From an uncultured Oscillospiraceae bacterium (lineage in GTDB: Bacteria > Bacillota > Clostridia > Oscillospirales > Acutalibacteraceae), in contig USCI01000004.1 in assembly GCA_900553255.1 (NCBI GenBank), forward strand, positions 1 through 63,857: 63,857 nt of DNA, written 5' to 3'. Shown piece by piece: positions 32,801-42,117 of this stretch; the stretch's first letter is position 1, and each line of letters begins with the position of its first letter. A program made the translations under genes and the position numbers. Below the pieces are notes generated by a model. It ran no database searches. It saw nothing but the letters and a program-made list of their open reading frames with translations, and was not told the DNA's origin.

Positions 32801-34066
32801 TCAATCCAAAGTCGCGGGATCCACGATGTAGCCGGCCACAGCGGAAGCCGCCGCCACATAGGGGTTGGCCAGGTACACCTCGCTGTCCACATGGCCCATA
32901 CGGCCGACAAAGTTGCGGTTGGTGGTGGACACCGCGCGCTCGCCGGCGGCAAGGATGCCCATATGCCCGCCCAGGCACGGCCCGCAGGTCGGGGTGGATA
33001 CCACCGCGCCCGCTTCCACAAAGATATCAAACAGACCCTCATGCATGGCGTCGAGCCAGATCTGCTGGGTGGCGGGAATCACAATGCAGCGCACCCCTTT
33101 GGCGACCTTACGGCCCTTGAGGATCTCGGCTGCAGCGCGCATATCCTCCATGCGGCCATTGGTGCACGAGCCGATGACCGCCTGGTCAATCTTTACCTTC
33201 CCGCCGCACTCATCGACGGTATGGGTGTTTTCCGGCAGGTGCGGGAAAGCCACGGTCGGGCGCAGCGCGGACAGGTCAATAGTGATCTCCTCGTCGTATT
33301 CCGCATCGGCGTCCGCCTCAAACACCCGCACTTCACGCTGGAACCGGCCGTTGACATACGCCAGCGTCACCTCATCCACCGGGAAGATACCGTTTTTGGC
33401 ACCGGCTTCAATCGCCATGTTGGCGATGCACAGCCGGTCGTCCATCGACAGATTGGCAACACCCGGGCCGGTGAATTCCAGCGAGCGGTACAGCGCACCG
33501 TCCACCCCGATGCGGCCGATCAGGTCGAGGATCACGTCCTTGCCGCTGACGTAGCGGCCGGGTTTGCCGGTCAGCACGATTTTCAGCGCCGACGGCACCT
33601 TGAACCACGCGATACCGGTCGCCATGCCGGCGGCCAGGTCGGTGGAGCCGACACCGGTTGAGAACGCGCCGAGCGCGCCGTAGGTGCAGGTATGGCTGTC
33701 CGCGCCGATGATACAGTCGCCGGGACCGACCAGGCCCTTTTCCGGCAGAATCGCATGCTCGACGCCCATACGGCCGACGTCAAAGAAGTTCTCGACGTCG
33801 TACTTGTCGGCAAAACCGCGCACCCGCTTGACCTGCTCGGCCGCCTTGATGTCCTTGTTCGGGGTGAAATGGTCCATCACCAGCGCCACCCGGCTTTTGT
33901 CGAACACCCCGCAGGCACCGCAGCGCTCAAACTCGTTGATCGCCACCGGCGAGGTGATGTCGTTGCCGAGGCACAGATCGAGCTTCGCCTCGATCAGCTG
34001 CCCCGCCTTCACCTCCGGCAGGCCGGCGTGCGCCGCCAGGATCTTTTGTGTCATGGTCATACCCAT
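32801..34066 (-). CDS. leuC: 3-isopropylmalate dehydratase large subunit
   Basis: 421 aa, ATG behind GGAGG. The aconitase-fold 4Fe-4S ligands are visible: one Cys in VIGSCTNGRMEDMRAAAEIL (about 300) and two in STPTCGPCLGGHMGI (about 360). It partners with LeuD in isomerising isopropylmalate or citramalate. The length matches LeuC2-type subunits. Its start overlaps the end of cimA by 10 nt. Confidence 0.96.
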   Translation of the reverse strand: MGMTMTQKILAAHAGLPEVKAGQLIEAKLDLCLGNDITSPVAINEFERCGACGVFDKSRVALVMDHFTPNKDIKAAEQVKRVRGFADKYDVENFFDVGRMGVEHAILPEKGLVGPGDCIIGADSHTCTYGALGAFSTGVGSTDLAAGMATGIAWFKVPSALKIVLTGKPGRYVSGKDVILDLIGRIGVDGALYRSLEFTGPGVANLSMDDRLCIANMAIEAGAKNGIFPVDEVTLAYVNGRFQREVRVFEADADAEYDEEITIDLSALRPTVAFPHLPENTHTVDECGGKVKIDQAVIGSCTNGRMEDMRAAAEILKGRKVAKGVRCIVIPATQQIWLDAMHEGLFDIFVEAGAVVSTPTCGPCLGGHMGILAAGERAVSTTNRNFVGRMGHVDSEVYLANPYVAAASAVAGYIVDPATLD

Positions 34067-35658
34067 TCTTCTGTTTCCTCCTTGTCACTGATGAGTTTAT
34101 AGGCAATGGAATCGCTCAGCGCCACCCAGCTCGCCTCGATGACGTCGTTGCTGACACCCACTGTTGTCCATTCCTTTTCCCCGTCCGCCGAGGTAATCAG
34201 CACGCGGGTTTTGGCCGCGGTGGCCTGGCGGGAATCCATCACCCGCACCTTATAGTCCACCAGCCGCACATCCGCCAGGGTCGGATAAAAGCCCGCCAGC
34301 GCGGTGCGCAGCGCGATATCCAGCGCGTTAACCGGGCCGTTGCCCTCGCCCGCGGCAATCTGGTACTGCTCCCCAACCTTCACCTTGAGCACCGCCATGG
34401 CGCTCTGGCCTTCGGCATGCGGATTTTCCCCGGTAATACGATAATACACCAATTCAAAGAATTTGGGAATACTTCCGGTCACCTGCCGCACAAGAAGCTC
34501 AAAGCTGCCGTCCGCTCCCTCGTACTGATAGCCCTCGAGCTCCATCTGCTTGAGGCGCTCCGCAATCTGCCCGAGTTCCGGGGACTCACGGGTCACCCGC
34601 GGGCAGTAACGGCGGATTTTTTCCAAAATCGCGGTGCGACCGCTGATCTCGCTCATCAGGAAGCGCCGTTCATTCCCCACGGTTTCCGGGGCGATATGTT
34701 CAAAGGTGGCGGAGTTTTTCAGCACCCCGTCGGCATGCATGCCGGCCTTATGCGCGAACGCGCTTGCCCCGACATACGGCTCGCCCTTGGCCAGGCGCAC
34801 ATTCGCAATCTCCGCAATGCTGCGGGCGGTGCGGGTCAGCCGCACCATATTTTCCGGCGGGATACAGACGTAATCGCGCTTGACCTGCAGATTCGGCAGG
34901 ATGGTCGACAGGTTCGCGTTGCCGCTGCGCTCGCCGAAACCGAGGTAGGTGCCCTGCACATGGGCAGCCCCCGCCTCCACCGCCATCACCGAGTTGGCCA
35001 CCGCCATCCCGGCGTCGTTATGCGCATGGATGCCGACCACCACCGACGGGAACCGTTCCACAACGGTGCGGGTGATGGCATACACCTCCTGCGGGAAGCT
35101 GCCGCCATTGGTGTCGCACAAGGCGAGCACATCCGCGCCCGCCTGCACGGCATGCTCCAGTGCGGTCAACGCAAATGCCGCGTTTGCTTTATAGCCGTCG
35201 AAAAAGTGCTCCGCATCAAAGATCACCCGTTTGCCGCGGCGTTTGAAAAACGCCACCGTATCGGCGATCATCGCGAAATTTTCCTCTTCGGTGGTCTTGA
35301 GAATATCCCGCACATGCAGATCCCAGCATTTGCCGAACAGCGAAACCGCAGCAGTGTCCGCTGTCAGCAGCGCCTGCACATTGGCATCCTCCTCCACCGC
35401 GATATTCTTGCGTCGGGTGGAACCAAAAGCGACCAGCTGCGTATGCTGCAGGTTCAGCGCCGCCGCCCGGCGGAAAAATTCCAGGTCCTTCGGGTTGGAG
35501 CCGGGATTCCCCGCCTCCACATAAGGTATCCCAAGGCGGTCGAGCCGCTTAGTGATTGCCAGCTTATCCTCCACCGAGAAGGAAATCCCCTCCCCCTGTG
35601 CGCCGTCGCGCAGGGTGGAATCGAGGATCTCCACCCGTTTGGTTGTCTGTTCCATCAT
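34057..35658 (-). CDS. cimA: (R)-citramalate synthase
   Basis: 533 aa. HMGL-like barrel: ILDSTLRDGAQGEGISFSVE (residues 11-30, metal and substrate Arg-Asp), VGIHAHNDAGMAVANSVMAV (about 208-227, metal His-x-His). A C-terminal LeuA regulatory domain (about 390-520) follows. The GAQGEGISFS variant and length (above 520) mark CimA rather than 2-isopropylmalate synthase. It makes citramalate from pyruvate and acetyl-CoA, the threonine-independent route to isoleucine. ATG or ATG+1 codon start with GGGAGG. Confidence 0.93.
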   Translation of the reverse strand: MMEQTTKRVEILDSTLRDGAQGEGISFSVEDKLAITKRLDRLGIPYVEAGNPGSNPKDLEFFRRAAALNLQHTQLVAFGSTRRKNIAVEEDANVQALLTADTAAVSLFGKCWDLHVRDILKTTEEENFAMIADTVAFFKRRGKRVIFDAEHFFDGYKANAAFALTALEHAVQAGADVLALCDTNGGSFPQEVYAITRTVVERFPSVVVGIHAHNDAGMAVANSVMAVEAGAAHVQGTYLGFGERSGNANLSTILPNLQVKRDYVCIPPENMVRLTRTARSIAEIANVRLAKGEPYVGASAFAHKAGMHADGVLKNSATFEHIAPETVGNERRFLMSEISGRTAILEKIRRYCPRVTRESPELGQIAERLKQMELEGYQYEGADGSFELLVRQVTGSIPKFFELVYYRITGENPHAEGQSAMAVLKVKVGEQYQIAAGEGNGPVNALDIALRTALAGFYPTLADVRLVDYKVRVMDSRQATAAKTRVLITSADGEKEWTTVGVSNDVIEASWVALSDSIAYKLISDKEETEEWV

Positions 35659-35679
35659 GCCTCCCCCTTCCGGCCGTAT

Positions 35680-36180
35680 TCAGGCGTGGATGGTTTCGTC
35701 GCCGCGCTCGAGCGCGGCAATGCCGGTGCGCGCCATCTCGACGATGCCAAACCGCTCCATCCGCCCGACAAAGCGATCCACCTCTTCGGTCTGGCCGGTG
35801 ATTTCGATAGTCATGGTTTCTTCCCCGATATCCAGCACGCGGCTGCCGTAGCGCTGTGCCGTCTTGAGCACGGTGTTGCGCTCCTCCGGCTCCGCCTTCA
35901 CCTTCACCAGCAGCAGCTCGCTGTTCGAGCATTCCTCTGGCTCGAGCCGCTTGACCTTCACGATATCCTCGAGCTTGAGCAGCTGGCGGATGATCTGGGT
36001 GAAGGTCGCCTCATCGCCGGTTACCACCAGCGTCAGGCGGGAAAACTCCGCAGTTTCGGTGCTGCAGGCCACGATGGAATCAATGTTGAAGCCGCGGCGG
36101 GAAAACAGCCCCGCCACCCGCAGCAGCACCCCCGGATGGTTCACGGCGAGAACCGAAAATACCACTTTATCCTCCTGCAT
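35680..36180 (-). CDS. ilvN: Acetolactate synthase small regulatory subunit
   Basis: 166 aa from the ATG at 36180, 9 nt from GGAGG; an ATG nine bases earlier touches the ribosome site. An ACT domain occupies residues 1-75 (VFSVLAVNHPGVLLRVAGLF, GFNIDSIVACSTE), followed by the C-terminal ALS_ss_C domain. It binds valine for feedback control and activates the IlvB subunit encoded just upstream. Confidence 0.95.
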   Translation of the reverse strand: MQEDKVVFSVLAVNHPGVLLRVAGLFSRRGFNIDSIVACSTETAEFSRLTLVVTGDEATFTQIIRQLLKLEDIVKVKRLEPEECSNSELLLVKVKAEPEERNTVLKTAQRYGSRVLDIGEETMTIEITGQTEEVDRFVGRMERFGIVEMARTGIAALERGDETIHA

Positions 36181-36194
36181 CGCGTCCATCCTCC

Positions 36195-37862
36195 TTACAT
36201 TTCCTCAATGATGTCGTCCACCGTGCCGCCGGGCGGGATCATCGGCAGTACATTGGCGTCCGGCGAGATCCGGCAGTCCACCAGCACCGGGCCGCCGTTG
36301 GCCAGCGCCGCACGCAGCACCGGCTCCACATCGGCGTTTTTCTCGATGCGCATGCCGGTGCAGCCGAAGGCCTCCGCCAGCTTGACAAAATCGGTGCGCC
36401 GGTGCGGGTCGGTCGCGGAAAAGCGGCTGCCGTAAAACACCTTCTGCCACTGCCGCACCATGCCGAGCACCTGGTTATTCATCACCAGCACCACGATCGG
36501 CAGCTGGTAAGACGCCATCGTGGTCAGCTCGTTGAGATTCATATGGAAGCTGCCGTCGCCCGACACCAGCACCACCCGCCGACCCGGGCAGCCGAACTGC
36601 GCCCCGATGGCCGCGCCCATGCCGTAACCCATCGTGCCAAGCCCGCCCGAGGTGAGCAGGGTGCGCGGATGCCGCAGCTCAAAATGCTGCGCCACCCACA
36701 TCTGATGCTGGCCGACGTCGGTGGCGATGATGGCGTCGTCCTCGGTCAGTGCCCGCAGGGTATGCAGAACAGCCAGCGGATCCGGCCGCGCATCGGGATC
36801 GGACATATCCGCCCGGAAGGTGCGCCGCAGCGCCGTCAGCTTCTCCACCCATCCGGCATGCTGTGCCGGGACGGTATCGGCGGTCAGGCGGCTGAGCACC
36901 GCTTTCAGGTCGCCTGCCACCCGTACCGCGGCAGCGACGTTTTTATCAAATTCCGCATGGTCAATATCAATATGCACCACCTGCGCATGCGGGGCAAAGC
37001 CGGTGCGGCTGCCCGCCACCCGGTCGGAAAAACGCGCGCCGCACACCAGCAGCAGATCGCATTCCCGGGCCGCACGGTTGGCCGCGAGGGTGCCGTGCAT
37101 CCCCACCATGCCGAGCCACAGCCGATGATCCGCCGGAAAACCGCCGAGTCCCATCATGGAGGCGCATACCGGGATGTCCTGCTTTTCCGCCAGCTGCAGC
37201 AGCGGCTCTTCCGCACCGGACGACAACACGCCGCCGCCGAAATAGATCAGCGGGCGCCGGCTTTCTGCGAGAAGCTCCAGCGTCCGGGCAATGCGGTCCT
37301 CCTTGGGCGCCGGCGTCGGCCGCGGGCCGGCACAGGGCTTCGGCTGATAATCGGTCACCGCGCCGGTGACATCCTTGGGGATATCGATCAGCACCGGGCC
37401 GGGCCGCCCGCTCGCCGCGATGCGGAACGCCTCCCGCACCGTGTCCGCGAGATCCTCCACCCGCTTGACGATATAGTTATGCTTGGTCACCGGCATGGTG
37501 ATCCCGGTGATATCCACCTCCTGGAAGGAGTCGCGGCCGAGCAGCGGCACTGCCACGTTGCCGGTGATTGCCACAACCGGCACCGAGTCCATATACGCCG
37601 TGGCTATGCCGGTGACAAGATTTGTCGCGCCGGGACCCGAGGTGGCGATACATACACCCACCTTTCCGGTCGCGCGGGCATAGCCGTCCGCCGCATGCGA
37701 TGCGCCCTGCTCATGCGCGGTCAGCACATGCCGGATCCGGTCGCTGTATTTATACAGCGCATCGTAAATATTGAGCACCGCGCCGCCGGGATAGCCAAAC
37801 ACCGTATCGACGCCCTGCTCCAGCAGACATTCCACCAGGATATCTGAACCATTCATCTGCAT
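36195..37862 (-). CDS. ilvB: Acetolactate synthase large catalytic subunit
   Basis: 555 aa from the ATG at 37862; AAGGA lies 14 nt upstream and a second ATG two codons on is possible. ThDP enzyme: VFGYPGGAVLNIYDALY with the catalytic Glu in LTAHEQGASHAADGYAR (about residues 45-52), and the ThDP/Mg motif VVLVSGDGSFHMNLNELTTM (about 430-450). It condenses pyruvate to acetolactate or with 2-oxobutyrate. First gene of the branched-chain operon, controlled by the T-box at 37955-38239. Confidence 0.96.
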   Translation of the reverse strand: MQMNGSDILVECLLEQGVDTVFGYPGGAVLNIYDALYKYSDRIRHVLTAHEQGASHAADGYARATGKVGVCIATSGPGATNLVTGIATAYMDSVPVVAITGNVAVPLLGRDSFQEVDITGITMPVTKHNYIVKRVEDLADTVREAFRIAASGRPGPVLIDIPKDVTGAVTDYQPKPCAGPRPTPAPKEDRIARTLELLAESRRPLIYFGGGVLSSGAEEPLLQLAEKQDIPVCASMMGLGGFPADHRLWLGMVGMHGTLAANRAARECDLLLVCGARFSDRVAGSRTGFAPHAQVVHIDIDHAEFDKNVAAAVRVAGDLKAVLSRLTADTVPAQHAGWVEKLTALRRTFRADMSDPDARPDPLAVLHTLRALTEDDAIIATDVGQHQMWVAQHFELRHPRTLLTSGGLGTMGYGMGAAIGAQFGCPGRRVVLVSGDGSFHMNLNELTTMASYQLPIVVLVMNNQVLGMVRQWQKVFYGSRFSATDPHRRTDFVKLAEAFGCTGMRIEKNADVEPVLRAALANGGPVLVDCRISPDANVLPMIPPGGTVDDIIEEM

Positions 37863-37954
37863 TGCAAAACCATTCCTTTCCTGCGGCAAAAGCCTTTTCC
37901 GCCCTGCCCGTTTCTCTGTGGTTACCGCAGCACCGCGCCGCTCCGGCGCCGGGA

Positions 37955-38239
37955 TAACAAAAAGCCTTCGTCTCCTCACTCAAAGAGACGAAGGCATATC
38001 CTCCGCGGTACCACTCTTGTTGCTCCTGCCGAGCCGCTCTGCGCATCGGGCCAAAGGGCCGAATGCCGTTCTCTGTAACGGGAGAAGCCCGTTCGCACCT
38101 ACCGCCCCGGAGGGAATCAGCGGACAGCTCAGGAGGTGATTTTTCCCCTGCGCGCCCCGCTGCCTCGCACCAGCCGGCAGTTCTCTGAAGAAGCGGCGCA
38201 ACGTACTTGTCCTCCGTCGTTGCTTTTTAAACCGATATT
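37955..38239 (-). promoter_or_regulatory. T-box riboswitch leader of the ilv-leu operon
   Basis: On the minus strand the leader shows the stem I motifs (AGAGAACTGCCGGCTGGTG), a T-box bulge AGTGGTACCGCGG (about 38001-38014) and a terminator GCCTTCGTCTC/GAGACGAAGGC followed by TTTTTG (37958-37992). Uncharged tRNA should stabilise the antiterminator. In GAAAAATCACC the likely specifier codon is ATC (Ile), which suits the operon, but the specifier loop was not folded rigorously. Confidence 0.9.
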
Positions 38240-38245
38240 GCTTTT

Positions 38246-38275
38246 AATATACACCAGGTGAGGAGGAATTGTCAA
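38246..38275 (-). promoter_or_regulatory. Promoter of the T-box/ilv-leu operon
   Basis: On the minus strand TTGACA (38275-38270), 18 nt, TATATT (38251-38246) with TG upstream of the -10. Confidence 0.8.
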
Positions 38276-38295
38276 CTCTTTTTTTACAAAAATCG

Positions 38296-38324
38296 CCCCG
38301 GCGGAGGGGGATCCTCCGCCGGGG
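38296..38324 (-). terminator. Terminator of the zinc-ribbon gene
   Basis: CCCCGGCGGAG/CTCCGCCGGGG, followed on the minus strand by CGATTTTTG. Confidence 0.8.
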
Positions 38325-38364
38325 AACAATTCAGGGGATGCAAAACCGCTTTTCCTTCGTATGC

Positions 38365-40704
38365 TCAAATGCCCTCGCCCTTAAATTCCCTTGAGGCCAG
38401 CAGCTGGCCATCCATAGTCCAATACTCCACGACAAGGGATTCCGCCTCCGGCACCACAATTTGTATTGATGTGAACGACTGGATAAAGGTGTCCGCCACC
38501 GCATCCAGGAACTCTTCCTGAGCAACTTTCGCGTCGGAAAATTCCCCGACATCGGTGATATAGCGATAGCGGTAAACCAGGGAGCTCCCCTCCGCCAGCA
38601 CTTCCAGTTCCATGCCGTTTTCCCGCAGCTCATCCTGCTGCTGGTTGATCTGCTCCTGCAGAGCGGACGCATATTGCTCCAGGGACATCGCCGGCTCCTC
38701 CGTGCTGGTCCAGCCGGGATCGTCCCAGGGGTCGTCATAACCCGACGAACCCGTCGATTCGGTGCCAACGCCCCCGTTTTCGATGGCCTCCTCCAGCATC
38801 TCAGCCGTCAGGCCGGCCTTTTCCAGCAGAGCCGCCAGTTCGGCATCCTCCTTCATCAGCTTCTGCAGATGCTTCAGCAAACCAAGTCCGTACTCCTCCG
38901 ACAGCGCCGCCGATGCGCGCTGCCGTTGAGACACAGAACCGTTTATGTCAAAAATAATCGCGTTGTCATCACCGACCTCGGGCAATGTGACCTCTGCCTG
39001 CTCCGATGCGGAGGAATCTTCGGCCAGCGTGATGGTTCCAATCCCCTTCAGGTTCAGCGTCAGCTGCTCATGGCGGGTATCCCCCTCCACGTCGCTGGTC
39101 AGCACAAGGGTAGAGTCCCACAAATCCGGGAACGGCGTATCCTGTATACCGGAAGCTGTCGCCAGATAGTCCTCCGGATCATATATCGAGACGGTAAACG
39201 TGCCGGTCATGACCTCTCTGCCCTGATAGGTTTTCTCGGCATAGTTTTCATATGCCAGCTCAAAACCGAAGACCTGGCCGTCCCCTTCGATACGGAGCAG
39301 CCCCTCCCCGGCCGTTTTGCTGGTAGGAATCAGAGAAGCGCGGATCAGCTCCTCATCATCCGCCGTCAGCGATGCCGCAAGAGCCCCCTTCTGTTCGCCG
39401 CTGCTCGGCATCGCCAGCCGCAGCGCCACACTGCCGGCTCCTTTTTCTTCCGGCTTGATCACATATTCCCGCGCCACCATACGGTTGCCGCGATCCATGT
39501 ACACGCTGATCTCCACACTGCGCAGGACGTCCGTCAGCCTATCGATTTCATCGATCAGCTCGTCGCATGCGTCACGGAAAAAATCCTCCTCCAGCGTTAT
39601 CCCTGCAGTCCCCTGTCCGTTCAGCCAGTCGATATAGCTCAGCGCCACATCGGTGATATACGTCCGCAGGTATTCGTCGTCGCGGACCGCCTTGACTGCC
39701 GCCTTGAGGGCACGTACTGTCAGCTTGCCGTCAAGCTCAAGGGTGGTTTTGTCCGCCTTGACCAGAACATCGCCGATCTCCAGCTCCTGGTTCTTCTCGG
39801 TGGATGCCTCGGCCTCCTGCAAAACCTCCACATAGGCGGCAATGACCTTTTTCAGGCTGGCCCTGAGCTGTTTCTCGTCCGGCGCCGTCAGCTCAAACGT
39901 ACCGCCCTGCGGCATGCCATCCAAAACAACGTACTTCTCCGAAAGCTCCGGTATACAAAAGATGACCCGGCCATCACCCTGCCAGAGCTGCGCACTCAGG
40001 AGCGGGTTATCCCCCTTTTGGGCTTTCAGCTCCATCGTGGACTTACCGCCCTGATAGGCCGCGGAAGCCGAATAGGACAGTCCATTGATATAGGCGAGCA
40101 ACGGATCAACGGCTTCAAGGACTTCTTCGCCGTACTCGCTGCGGATCAGCTCACGCAGCGAGTCATCCATTTCCCCCTGCATCTGAAAGGTACTCGTAGC
40201 TTTACCGCCCCGATTGACCAGTGCGGTCAGCCCGCTCAGCGTCTCGCCGCCGTTTTCCGCCAGGGAATCCAGCAGCCTTTCTTCAATGCCGATCGCATAA
40301 CGCTTATCTCCAAGCAGGGTGCGGGTGATGTCCCGGGCGAAAAACTTCGTTCCCACCAATGCTCCCGCCGCCACAACAACCACCGCAGCCGCAACCGCGA
40401 TCACCGCCCGCAGCGGATGCCGCTTTTTCTTCTTTACCGGGGGTTCCGCGGCAACCGGCACACCGCCGAGATAAGCTTCGCCGCCCTGCGGCATCCCGAA
40501 CTGCTGCGGTACAGGGGCCGCAGCATACTGAGGCGGCACTTCCTCCGAAGCCGCCGCTACCGGCGGGTAACCGTACGGCTGCGCGGGTGCCGGTGGCTGC
40601 GCCACCGCTTCCTGCACCGCCGGTGCCGGCAGTTCTCTGCCGCAGCCCGGACAAAACCGCACATCGTCCGCCACGGCTCTTCCACAATATGGACAATTGA
40701 CCAT
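38365..40704 (-). CDS. Zinc-ribbon membrane-anchored protein of unknown function
   Basis: 779 aa. The N-terminus is a zinc ribbon (CPYCGRAVADDVRFCPGCGR, residues 4-23: two Cys-x2-Cys pairs). A Pro/Ala-rich linker, KKKKRHPLR and a single membrane helix (AVIAVAAAVVVVAAGALVG, about 100-118) follow. Then a long extracellular domain with repeating DUF-like segments (ELIRSEYGEEVLEAVDPLL, FELTAPDEKQLRASLKKVIA) ends in a helical tail (SLEQYASALQEQINQQQDEL). Similar zinc-ribbon/TM proteins are common in clostridia without known role. ATG behind AAAGGAGG. Oriented with the operon but with its own terminator. Confidence 0.8.
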   Translation of the reverse strand: MVNCPYCGRAVADDVRFCPGCGRELPAPAVQEAVAQPPAPAQPYGYPPVAAASEEVPPQYAAAPVPQQFGMPQGGEAYLGGVPVAAEPPVKKKKRHPLRAVIAVAAAVVVVAAGALVGTKFFARDITRTLLGDKRYAIGIEERLLDSLAENGGETLSGLTALVNRGGKATSTFQMQGEMDDSLRELIRSEYGEEVLEAVDPLLAYINGLSYSASAAYQGGKSTMELKAQKGDNPLLSAQLWQGDGRVIFCIPELSEKYVVLDGMPQGGTFELTAPDEKQLRASLKKVIAAYVEVLQEAEASTEKNQELEIGDVLVKADKTTLELDGKLTVRALKAAVKAVRDDEYLRTYITDVALSYIDWLNGQGTAGITLEEDFFRDACDELIDEIDRLTDVLRSVEISVYMDRGNRMVAREYVIKPEEKGAGSVALRLAMPSSGEQKGALAASLTADDEELIRASLIPTSKTAGEGLLRIEGDGQVFGFELAYENYAEKTYQGREVMTGTFTVSIYDPEDYLATASGIQDTPFPDLWDSTLVLTSDVEGDTRHEQLTLNLKGIGTITLAEDSSASEQAEVTLPEVGDDNAIIFDINGSVSQRQRASAALSEEYGLGLLKHLQKLMKEDAELAALLEKAGLTAEMLEEAIENGGVGTESTGSSGYDDPWDDPGWTSTEEPAMSLEQYASALQEQINQQQDELRENGMELEVLAEGSSLVYRYRYITDVGEFSDAKVAQEEFLDAVADTFIQSFTSIQIVVPEAESLVVEYWTMDGQLLASREFKGEGI

Positions 40705-40788
40705 GCTGTTTACCTCCTTTGATTATCCCCTAAACGCATAATACCATAGTCCTGGCCAAAAGTCCACAAGAGCGTGAGGTTTTCACAA

Positions 40789-40824
40789 AAAAGTGCCGGC
40801 ATTCCGCAGAATGCCGGCACTTTT
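40789..40824 (-). terminator. Terminator of the M23 peptidase gene
   Basis: A perfect 16-bp stem AAAAGTGCCGGCATTC (40789-40804 with 40809-40824), T-rich in both directions. Confidence 0.85.
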
Positions 40825-40826
40825 AT

Positions 40827-42101
40827 TCAGCCTATGATCTGATCCTTATGATAATTCGGCACATAACCGTTGCCCACCGGGTCGACCGCGACGCCGTTTT
40901 CCCACACCTCAAAATGCAGGTGCGGGCCGAAAGCATCGCCGGTATCGCCGGCGCGGGCAATCACCGTCTCGCCGCCGATCACCGCCTGCCCGGCGCTCAC
41001 CAGGATTTCCGAGCAGTGCGCATACAGTGTGGTAATCTTCACACCGTTTTCATCGTAGCCGTGATCAATCACCACATAATAGCCGAATCCACTTGTATTG
41101 GCATAGTTGATGGCGGATATTACCACGCCGTCGGCCGCCGCATAGATCGGTTTGCCGTAAACCGGCACAAAGCCCTCCGAAATATCGATCCCCTTATGGA
41201 AACTGTGGCCGCCCAGATAACGGGTGCCGAAAGGCGACGCGATATTTTTCACCGCCGGCACCGGCCAGTACATTTTGCCGAATTTCCCGTCATACTGGCT
41301 GTTGTTGATCTCCTGGCGAATCTGTTCCGCCGCGCGTTCAAGCCGTTCCTGCGATTCCCTCGTCTGGGCGATCCGGGTCTGCAGGTCCGACTCCTCCCGC
41401 TCAATCTGCCGGCAAAGCAGCTCAATCTCCGCCGCATTGGCTTCCGCCTCATCATACAGCGGCTGAAGCGCCGCCTTATCCCCATCCAGCGATGCGCGTT
41501 CTTGTTCCAGCACGGCCCGTTCCTGCTGGATCCCCTGTACCTCTGCCTCCACCTCGTCCATCAGCGCCTTATCCTGCTCGGAAATACGCTCCATCATCTT
41601 GGCCTTGATGAGATAATCGGCATAGCTTTCGGTATTGAACAGCATCTGAAAGGCCGACAGGTTGCCGGTCTTGGAAATTGCCCGCAGCCTGTCTTTGAGC
41701 AGCTCCTTCCGGTCGGCGATATCCGCTTCCCGCTCGGCAATACGTTCCTCGCGTTGTGCAATCGCCTCCGTTTTGTCCGCAATCTGTCCGTTAAGATCAT
41801 CCATCTGCCGCTGCAGAACCTGATAGGTCTGCCGGGCAACCTCCGCCTTCTCCTTCTGCACGCTCAGGCGCGCCTGTGCATCCGCCAAATCGCTGTTCAT
41901 CGCATCGAGCTGGCCCTGCAGCTGCTGCGACTGGCTGCGCAGGCTGTCGAGCTGCTCTTCCAGCGAGCCGTCCGCCGCGCCCGCCGGCAGCGGCATCATG
42001 CCGAACGTCAGGGCAAACAGCAGCAAAAACACGGATGCAGCCGACAGAAAGCGGACACCCGTCCCCTTATGCTTACGCACGAAACGACAGCACACGAACA
42101 A
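40827..42101 (-). CDS. EnvC-like murein hydrolase, coiled coil plus M23 domain (copy 2)
   Basis: 424 aa (TTG at 42101; GTG at 42095 is better spaced from GAGGGGG). Signal peptide (VFLLLFALTFGMMPLPAGA), long coiled coil (LEEQLDSLRSQSQQLQGQLD ... about residues 45-280), and C-terminal LytM/M23 domain with intact zinc ligands HKGID and GPHLHFEV. It cuts peptidoglycan cross-bridges. In B. subtilis (CwlO) and streptococci (PcsB), hydrolases with such coiled coils are controlled by FtsEX, encoded here at 44817-46416. A paralogue lies at 43530. Confidence 0.9.
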   Translation of the reverse strand: MFVCCRFVRKHKGTGVRFLSAASVFLLLFALTFGMMPLPAGAADGSLEEQLDSLRSQSQQLQGQLDAMNSDLADAQARLSVQKEKAEVARQTYQVLQRQMDDLNGQIADKTEAIAQREERIAEREADIADRKELLKDRLRAISKTGNLSAFQMLFNTESYADYLIKAKMMERISEQDKALMDEVEAEVQGIQQERAVLEQERASLDGDKAALQPLYDEAEANAAEIELLCRQIEREESDLQTRIAQTRESQERLERAAEQIRQEINNSQYDGKFGKMYWPVPAVKNIASPFGTRYLGGHSFHKGIDISEGFVPVYGKPIYAAADGVVISAINYANTSGFGYYVVIDHGYDENGVKITTLYAHCSEILVSAGQAVIGGETVIARAGDTGDAFGPHLHFEVWENGVAVDPVGNGYVPNYHKDQIIG

Positions 42102-42117
42102 CGCCCCCTCTCACCGC

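Noticed and set aside
34048..36435. 795-codon plus-strand open frame
   Set aside because: Antisense across cimA and ilvN; His/Arg-rich translation with no domain.
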